64,000 nucleotides of DNA from Macrothele yani (lineage: Eukaryota; Arthropoda; Arachnida; Araneae; Macrothelidae), in the NCBI GenBank assembly GCA_039090855.1, contig CM077013.1, forward strand, positions 135,615,240-135,679,239, written 5' to 3'. The notes beneath the pieces were generated by a model. It had not been told where the DNA came from and did no database searches. It saw nothing but the letters and a program-made list of their open reading frames with translations. Below, piece by piece: positions 57,400 through 64,000 of this stretch. Within the stretch, counting starts at the first letter, position 1, and each line of letters opens with the position of its first letter. A program made the translations under genes and the position numbers.

Positions 57400-59050
57400 G
57401 GGCATCAGATGTTGCTGCGTTTCCAGTAAAAACAAACAAACAAACAAAAAACAAAACCGAGGAAGATTACACCGAATTTTCTGTTGTAATTTTGAATTCT
57501 TTCCAACGAGAATAAAAATTTTCAAAGTTACTCATAGTCAGAGGAGTCGGTTAGAAAAAAACATCCAAAACAAATTGTGCACAAAATGTTCCTCGTAGCA
57601 GGAGGAAGATGTCAGAGACAAAGGAATTTTCTTAAATCGAACTGTTAAAAGAAGAAATATAAAATAAAACATTTTATAACTCCACGCCCCATTGCGGAAA
57701 ATTTTTGCATGACGGGAAAGTGAAAATATGCAAAGAGTATTCTTCATAGCAAAAGCTATGCAAAGGAAAGTAATTTTTCAAATACGTCTCTTTGAAGAAG
57801 AAATAGCGAGAAAAAGGCTTTGACATTTAGGCCCCCAGCGTGAAAGCTGTGCATTGTTTAAAGAAGATAATGTTCTCCATCTTTGTTGTAGCAAATGGAA
57901 TCGAGTAAATAAAGAACATTTTCAAAGGTTCTTCAGAAGTGGAGATACAACTGCAAGCAAAAGCACACAATCACCACCTTGTGACAGAACTGTGAACTGA
58001 AAAAATATCTCGAAGTACAAGCCTAAAATGTTCAAGATAATAGTATCTTTTTTAAATTGTTCATTTAAGAACAGAGATATCGAGAAAATCAGATTAAACT
58101 TCGGCGCACATATGGGGAAGTTGCGCCTTACTTTAAGCAAGTAATATACACAAAATATATTCTTAGTAAGTAGTGTCTGACCGAAAAACAATTTTTTCAA
58201 TCTGATTTTTAGACGCTCATTTGTAGCTGCAAATATTCTGTGAACGGAAACGTGAACTTACGCCCATTAGGAGTAAACGCGTGCTTTAAGGAAAAATTGA
58301 AACCATATGCACGAATTTAGCACGAGAAAGGCTCTACGACAAAGAAAAGAAAATTCAAATCGGTCTCCTAGCAGCAGAGATATCGAAAAAACTAAGATAT
58401 TTACCTACCCAGGCCCCACCCCCCCTCGGGTGATAAAATATGCGCTATTTTAAGCAGAAGGTATTATCAAAGGGTTTTTCATTGTGAGCGGAATCTGATT
58501 ACAAAAGAATTTTGTGAATTGAGATTTCAGAAGCATAGATATTGCTGCAAATACATCAGAAGCAGAATTATTCACTTACGTCCCCAAGTGGCAAAACCGT
58601 TGTTTACCAAAAATTAGATATAATATGCAGAACATTTCCCGCTAGGAGCTGTATCCGATGCAAAAGAACATTTTGAAATCGGACTTTTAAGAGCAAAGAT
58701 ATCAGGGAAAGCGCGATTTAATATTACACCCTCTAGTGGAAAAACTGTACATTACTTGAGAAAGAAACTGTAGCCGAAATAGTCTTTGTTATAAATAATA
58801 TCGAATGGAAGAAATATTTTTTTTTTGTTGGAATATTTAGAAAAAATTACAGGGAATAAAATATATTTTGAATTCGATAACAGCTGCATTTACGCCCTCT
58901 AGCTGCAAAGTTATGCATCGTAAAAAATTCGAAATCAAGGGTAATCGTTTTCACATTTCAGATTTCGCAATGCAAAAAGATTTTTTTAAAACGGACTAAA
59001 AGTTGCTGAGATATGGTGTCCATACAGATGGACGGATAAAGTGATACTAT
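57400..59050. repeat. Degenerate tandem array, about 160-bp units
   Basis: AGAGATATCG-like words recur near 58076, 58378, 58541, 58699 and 59013, with weaker forms between, giving a spacing of about 145-165 bp or its double. Each is preceded by AAATCGGnCTTTTAAGAGCA-type sequence and followed by a TTACGCCCnnnAGTGG block. The array ends in CAGATGGACGGATAAAGTG. Short frames inside are not genes. Confidence 0.65.
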
Positions 59051-59449
59051 AAGCACGTTTTTTTTTTTTTTTTTTAAGATATTCTAAAAATGTCCAGAGA
59101 CATGATCACACATCAGGAGTCACTTAGTGACTACCCATATGTTTTCAAAAACGTGACAGGAAACAGGAAATGCTCGTTGTAACTCAGGGTTAGGCGTCAA
59201 TTCGTCGTTAACAAAACTATTTTGTATTCTCAACTTATATGCGAATCCTTTAGAGGAAAGCACAAGATTTTTCTTGCCTTTCCGTCCGGCTCTTCCATCT
59301 CCAAGAACAATTCTTGCCCTTCGAAACGTTGATCGGCTGAAACGATCTGTTTCACGGAAGGAAAAAGTATGCAACTTTTGAGATACAACTGTTTAAGTCC
59401 TCCTAGCGTCAGTTGTCGGAGCTCCGGAATGCTTTTTTTTTCTCTTCAA

Positions 59450-60560
59450 GATTAAGCAAATTTATTCTGTGACAGACAAGAACATGTGCACAAGATTATA
59501 AGTGTTCTCCTTTTCCGCATTCTGCCTGTCTGTCCACCTGCAGAAGCGATATTTCCACTTCAAATTCTAAGGTTGTTAAAATTCCTTCTCTGACCTACAT
59601 GGTAGAAACATATGCGTAAGATTTAAGCTGTCTTTCAAATCCTTCAATCGATTCATCAATGTTTCTGTCCGTCCACAAAAACGAGGTATCCACTTCTATT
59701 TTCAATGAAGAAATTCTTTCTGTTGCTAATAAATAGGAATGCTCAGACTGTCAATGTTTATCCTTCCCTTCATTCGTCTGTCTGTCGGTCTGTAGAAACG
59801 ACTCTTCAGTGGAGATACAATTTTTTTTGCGTGAGGACGGACAGAGAGGCGAACTAACGAATAGATGAACGGAAGGGGAGATGGCTGATATCTTTTGCTC
59901 GTGCTTTCTGTTACAGCGCGGAAAAAGCATTTGAACAGTCTGGCATTTTGTAGCTGAAGTACGGTTTCCGCAGGCGGTCAGACGCACCTATGAAAGGAAT
60001 GACAGAGATCAGTAATGTGTGGGAATACTTGTCAGTCACGGAAAAAATTTCGCCCCCTCACGGTGGTCGTTAAACCTCCAATAAAAAAAAATAAAAAAAA
60101 ATCCGCAATCCAGCTGTTAGAAACAGACGTATCCTTTTTGATGACAAACTGATAGACAAACAAACCACGCATGGGTGGACGGACGGAGAGATGACTGAAA
60201 TCACGCACGTATTTTCTGCATCGAGTAGGAAAAGGCTTTAGCAACCTGGCATTTTGATGTGGAGACAAAAATTCCTGGGAGGGAAAGACAAACTGAGGAA
60301 TGGATGGACGGATTGAGAGAGATCTGAAACCAAGTGCTTACGTTTTCCCATATACACAGCGGAAAAACAATTTTTAATAATCCGAAAATTTGAAACTGAA
60401 ATATCGTTTCTGCAGTCGGTTGGACAGACGGAATGGCGGAAAGGCAGAAATCGATAACGTTGTAAGCATACCTTTTTCTATTAGTCATAGAAATAATTTC
60501 TTAAATTTAGCAGTTAGAAGCGGAATTATAATTTCGGCAGCCGGAGAGACAGATCTTTTC
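59450..60560. repeat. Inverted pair of degenerate tandem arrays, about 135-bp units
   Basis: Right of about 59830, units of about 135 bp repeat GGACGGACnGAnnGATnnCTGA, GCGGAAAAAGC and CTGGCATTTTG...GnTGnAGTnnGG. Left of about 59815 the same phrases are in the opposite orientation (CTGTCTGTCCACCTGCAGAA, ATCCACTTCTATTTTCAATG). The structure resembles a foldback element with repeated arms. A SINE-A 3' scrap interrupts it at 60056-60102. Confidence 0.6.
60056..60102 (+). repeat. SINE-A 3' fragment
   Basis: Only CTCACGGTGGTCGTTAAACC, TCCAATAAA and the A-rich tail are present, as expected of an extreme 5'-truncated retrocopy. Confidence 0.85.
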
Positions 60561-60592
60561 TTTCAACATTTAGAAGGAAGGTACTCTTCTTT

Positions 60593-61066
<474 letters not shown>

Positions 61067-61074
61067 AGCTGTTT

Positions 61075-61292
61075 GCCGCCCCAGTGGCACAGTATTCTAA
61101 GTGATGGCTTCTGATCATTCGTCCGCGATGGGTCAGGGTTCTGATCACGGTGAGGCATGGATGTTGTGTTTGTCTTATTCCACTGGCTTTCTCCCTTCCC
61201 AAGAACCAGGGACTTTAAATTAGGGACGGGCGACTGCTTGTATTCAAATGAGTTGCTCATGGTGGTCGGTAAACCCCCAATAAAAAAAAAAG
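61075..61292 (+). repeat. SINE-A copy with target duplication
   Basis: Complete + strand copy. AGCTGTTT is duplicated at 61067-61074 and 61293-61300. Confidence 0.93.
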
Positions 61293-61471
61293 AGCTGTTT
61301 TTTTATAGGTAGCGAGCACGTAGATTTAATCGTATTTGGGTTACAGATTTGATCTCAGTGAACAACATAAAATGTTGCGCCTTTGACTGAATGCTATTCA
61401 TTTCAGTTTATACTACCCTAGCGACAACAACAAAAAAAGAGATCACAGTCAATTACACACAACTTTCTCTG

Positions 61472-61688
61472 GCCGCCCAGGTGGCGCAGTGGTCTAAGCG
61501 ATGGCCTCTGATCATTCGCCCGAAAGGGGTCCGGGTTCGAATCCCGGTGAGGCATGGATGTTTTGTTTGTCTTACGGCACTGGCTCTCTCCCTTCCCCTG
61601 GAACCAGTGACCCTAAATTAGGGACGGGCGACTGCTTATAGCCCATTGAGTTGCTCACGGTGGTCGTTAAACTCCAATAAAAAAAAAA
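61472..61688 (+). repeat. SINE-A copy, best preserved
   Basis: Almost identical to the 30352-30586 copy. A box TGGCGCAGTGG at 61482-61492, B box GGTTCGAATCC at 61534-61544, CCTAAATTAGGGACGGGCG, GTTGCTCACGGTGGTCGTT, A tail. TTCTCTG is duplicated at 61465-61471 and 61689-61695. Confidence 0.95.
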
Positions 61689-61789
61689 TTCTCTGTTATT
61701 GGTTCAGTTACTACAAGCAATTTCTTTCGTCACATACGCATCTAGCTCACCAACGACAACAGGAAGAAATGATTAAGGTGCTTGTTTTT

Positions 61790-61991
61790 GTTTAGGGCTT
61801 TAACGATCACCGTGAGCAACTGGATCGATAATAAGCAGTGGCCCGTCCCTAATTTAGTGCCATTAGTTCCAGGGAAGGAAGAGTAAGCGCCGTAAGACAA
61901 ACGCAACATCTACACCTTACTGGGATTCGAACCTGGACACATCTCGGACGAATGGTCAGAAGCCAGCATTTAAATCACTGCTCCGCCGGCA
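61790..61991 (-). repeat. SINE-A copy
   Basis: A - strand copy with GGGATTCGAACCTGG (complement of the B box), the CCCGTCCCTAATTTAG body and a head ending at about 61991. Confidence 0.9.
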
Positions 61992-62149
61992 AGGTCTTTA
62001 CGAACAGCTTTTGCGTAAAAAACAAGAAACAAACTCCACCGTACTTTGTCGAATACGAGAAGTGATTCTTATACAGTTCGTGATCTGGAAATACATTTAG
62101 GGTGGAAAGTCTTAATGTGGTCTAACTCCAGTCAAATATGAATTTACTC

Positions 62150-62290
62150 ACATCAGGGCTGATGATGGGCTAGATCCGAATTCTGAGTAAGACATGGATG
62201 TATGTTTGCTCTTAGGGCCTATGTTCGCTCTCTCACCTGAAATTTATGTACCTAAATTTGAGACGAGACACTCTTCCTAGCCTTCAATGA
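62150..62290 (+). repeat. SINE-A copy, degenerate
   Basis: AAGACATGGATGTATGTTTG, GTACCTAAATTTGAGACGAG and ACTCTTCCTAGCC follow the SINE-A body order. The head is mostly lost. Confidence 0.65.
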
Positions 62291-62298
62291 GGAAAGTA

Positions 62299-63100
62299 CA
62301 GTAAAAGTCCGATATTACTAAAACTGACAAAATCGGAAAAAGTGTCGTTATAACGGACTTCTCGTTACAGCCGGATCATAAAATACTACGTACATGTACG
62401 TACTACTGTGTATACTACCTAACACATAAAAATAACAGCACTGCATAATAAAAAAGGTGATCAAAACAATACATATTACTATCTAATGTTTGTTTTTAAT
62501 GGAAATTGGCATTTATACAAAAAAAAAAATTAGAATCGAGAGTCTTGTTTCCCTTTAGACACTGATAGTTATAACACGTAACTCTCGACTTTACGGGAAA
62601 TTGTCATTTCTTCAATACATGAATTCGACGCACTACAAAACTGTCAGATTGTGCTTCTACCCGCTTCATCATCCTAATCTTCCTCTGAGCTTCCTTTTTT
62701 TGATTCCATGATTTCTGTATCAGACATGTCATTCCAGGGTTACTACATCTGCGTCAGCATTGACATAGTCTTGAAAGCTAAATGTCAATTCCATCTTTTG
62801 GCAATGTTGTTCCATCCATCTGCTTCCTGTTCCGCAGGTTTGTCCGCAACGATTTTGGTATTCAAATTGTCTTTGGTAGTAAAGTCAGCATGTCTACAGC
62901 ATGCTACAATGTGCTATCATGGCAATTCGTTCCATGCCACGGCAAGAGCTTTAATAGCCTCAAAGACGTTCCATTTCAGTAGTTTATTATCTGATATACG
63001 TTCGTCTAAGTCTAATTGCGTGATTTACCATAACAATCCGATATTTTTGCTTTATCAGTTTCATAACTCTTCTATCAAGAGGCTGAAGTACACTGTTCTA
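62299..63100 (-). pseudogene. pogo/Tigger-like element remnant with transposase C terminus
   Basis: The left end, CAGTAAAAGTCCGATATTAC followed by TCGGAAAAAGTGTCGTTATA, is flanked by TA at 62297-62298 and looks like a pogo-group terminal repeat. From the right on the - strand, the sequence reads SVLQPLDRRVMKLIKQKYR. This matches the QPLDxGVIxxFKxxYR block that follows the catalytic domain of pogo/Tigger transposases. Further pieces are too broken to place. The right part of the element, with the DDE core, is cut off at about 63103 where a hAT-like end begins. Confidence 0.7.
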
Positions 63101-63103
63101 GAC

Positions 63104-63170
63104 CAAGTGGTCTCAAACTCGCGGTCCTCGGGCAGCATGTGGCCCGGCGCCAAATATTTTGCGGCCCGCA
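63104..63170 (+). mobile_element. hAT-like terminal fragment
   Basis: AAGTGGTCTCAAACTCGCGG, then GGCAGCATGTGGCCCGG and TTTTGCGGCCCGCATGAATG. This resembles the CAGTGGTCTCAAACTGCGGCCC ends I remember from hAT-type repeats. The other end and target duplication were not found. Confidence 0.5.
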
Positions 63171-63475
63171 TGAATGATCACAAAATTAAAATAAATCACC
63201 CTTTTTTCCAAGTACATTATAATATATTAAATATAATATAAGCATAGTAATGCCTGGAAAAGCCAACCGTTTTATAAGTAACAAGTTTATTTAACGAAGA
63301 ATATAACTGTATGGCGGTTTGAATATTTCAAAGACATGGAAAATATTTTCAATATATTCAAGTCTCCGTTTTCTTATAATGCTGACAACTACCTGAAAAA
63401 CATCAGTATGAATTGTTAGACTTTCAGAGTGATTATTTCTAAAAAGAAAAATTCAACAGCTGCAATCTAACATAG
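63171..63475. other. Unassigned AT-rich sequence
   Basis: Nothing recognised. Confidence 0.45.
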
Positions 63476-64000
63476 TTTTACCAGTTAGTTTCAAAGGACA
63501 AGTACGTAAACATTCATAACTTCAGTACGCAAATGTGGTCTCGGCAAAGAAACCAGCGTGGAAATACTCTCGTAGAGTTTACAGAGGCAGAAGGGTTTTT
63601 CATCTTGAACTCCTTTTACAAGAAAAAGCCACACAGCAAATGGACATGGAGACCTCCAAATGGGACGACAAGTGAAATTGATTTTATTATGTGTAACAAA
63701 AAATCCGTCATAGAAGACTGCAATGTGCTAAACAAGTTCAACACAGGTAGTGACCACAGATTGGCGAGATGTAAGATGCACCTCAACACTAAACTCGAAC
63801 GTCGCAAGCTCATAAGACAAACAAAATGTACTGACATAAACAACCTTAAAAAAAACCATAATACCTTCAAGTTGGAACTGAAGAACAGATTCTCTGCTTT
63901 AGAAGGCCTAACATCGGAAGAAGTGGATATTTCTGAAGTTAACAGAAAAGTAACCAAAGCTCTTATGGAAACAGCAACAAAATTAGCTGGGTCTAAGAAC
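63476..64000 (+). pseudogene. LINE endonuclease domain, 3' end beyond window
   Basis: A + strand frame opens after a stop at 63473-63475 and continues past the window end without a stop. It reads RNQRGNTLVEFTEAEGFFIL, then KWTWRPPNGTTSEIDFIMCN and NTGSDHRLARCKMHLNTKL. These are the C-terminal motifs of the apurinic-like endonuclease in non-LTR retrotransposons: RN.RG..L, KWTW.SP.G, IDFI, and GSDHR with the catalytic Asp-His. The reverse transcriptase should follow beyond 64000. The catalytic N-terminal half of the domain upstream of 63530 is not recognisable. So this is a 5'-truncated copy whose visible frame is still open for 175 codons. It may encode a partial protein, but activity is unlikely. 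Confidence 0.85.

Noticed and set aside
62708..63241. 177-codon + strand frame
   Set aside because: It is antisense to the pogo/Tigger relic (QPLD block on the - strand) and crosses into a hAT-like end.
63616..63957. 113-codon - strand frame
   Set aside because: It is antisense to the LINE endonuclease, which has the IDFI and GSDHR motifs on the + strand.

Overview
This is a stretch of non-coding, repeat-dominated animal nuclear DNA. There is no operon structure, no bacterial gene layout and no complete host gene. Almost everything recognisable is a transposable element or a tandem array: DD34E/DD34D Tc1-mariner transposons, hAT-like elements with 8-bp target duplications, a pogo/Tigger-like element, several tRNA-headed SINE families, 5'-truncated LINE reverse-transcriptase tails, foldback elements, and long (GA)n arrays. 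The transposase families and SINE load fit an arthropod, possibly a chelicerate, but nothing here fixes the species.

Layout. 1-4.5 kb: GA-rich mini- and microsatellites with three tRNA-headed repeats. 4.7-10 kb: SINE-A copies and a 1.6-kb foldback element. 10.9-17.6 kb: an inverted duplication carrying a transposase fragment, a small palindrome, a 743-bp Tigger-like element and an inverted SINE dimer with a 13-bp target duplication. 18.3-20.3 kb: a LINE fragment, a decayed Tc1 element and a 101-bp satellite built from that Tc1 element's 5' end. 24-31 kb: two copies of one hAT-like non-autonomous element, one carrying a Tc1 and the other a mariner at the same TA; a nearly intact Tc1 element; and a third hAT-like element carrying a SINE. 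31-38 kb: SINE-A copies, LINE tails and a 145-bp satellite built from another Tc1 5' end. 38.4-48.5 kb: more SINE, LINE and Tc1 copies and several tandem duplications. 48.9-51.2 kb: weak host-exon candidates around a Tc1 copy. 52.8-56.8 kb: the most interesting locus, a three-level nest. 57-64 kb: degenerate 135-160 bp arrays, a SINE-A cluster, a pogo/Tigger remnant and the endonuclease end of a LINE that runs out of the window.

The best candidate for an undescribed system is at 53700-56398. It is a roughly 2.7-kb unit with terminal inverted repeats of about 100 bp, inserted inside a Tc1-like element. It carries a decayed reading frame of about 550 codons: an N-terminal zinc-binding motif, a conserved core with acidic residues and a CxxC pair, and a C-terminal E/H-rich motif. 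I recognise this as an uncharacterised multicopy protein family in animal genomes. The terminal repeats, the insertion inside another transposon and the acidic core together suggest a cut-and-paste transposase not in the standard superfamily list. A SINE of a separate family with a perfect 12-bp target duplication has since inserted into it.

A second theme is satellite birth: two unrelated Tc1-like elements (19.6-20.2 kb and 36.6-37.1 kb) each have their 5' leader plus first codons amplified into a tandem array.
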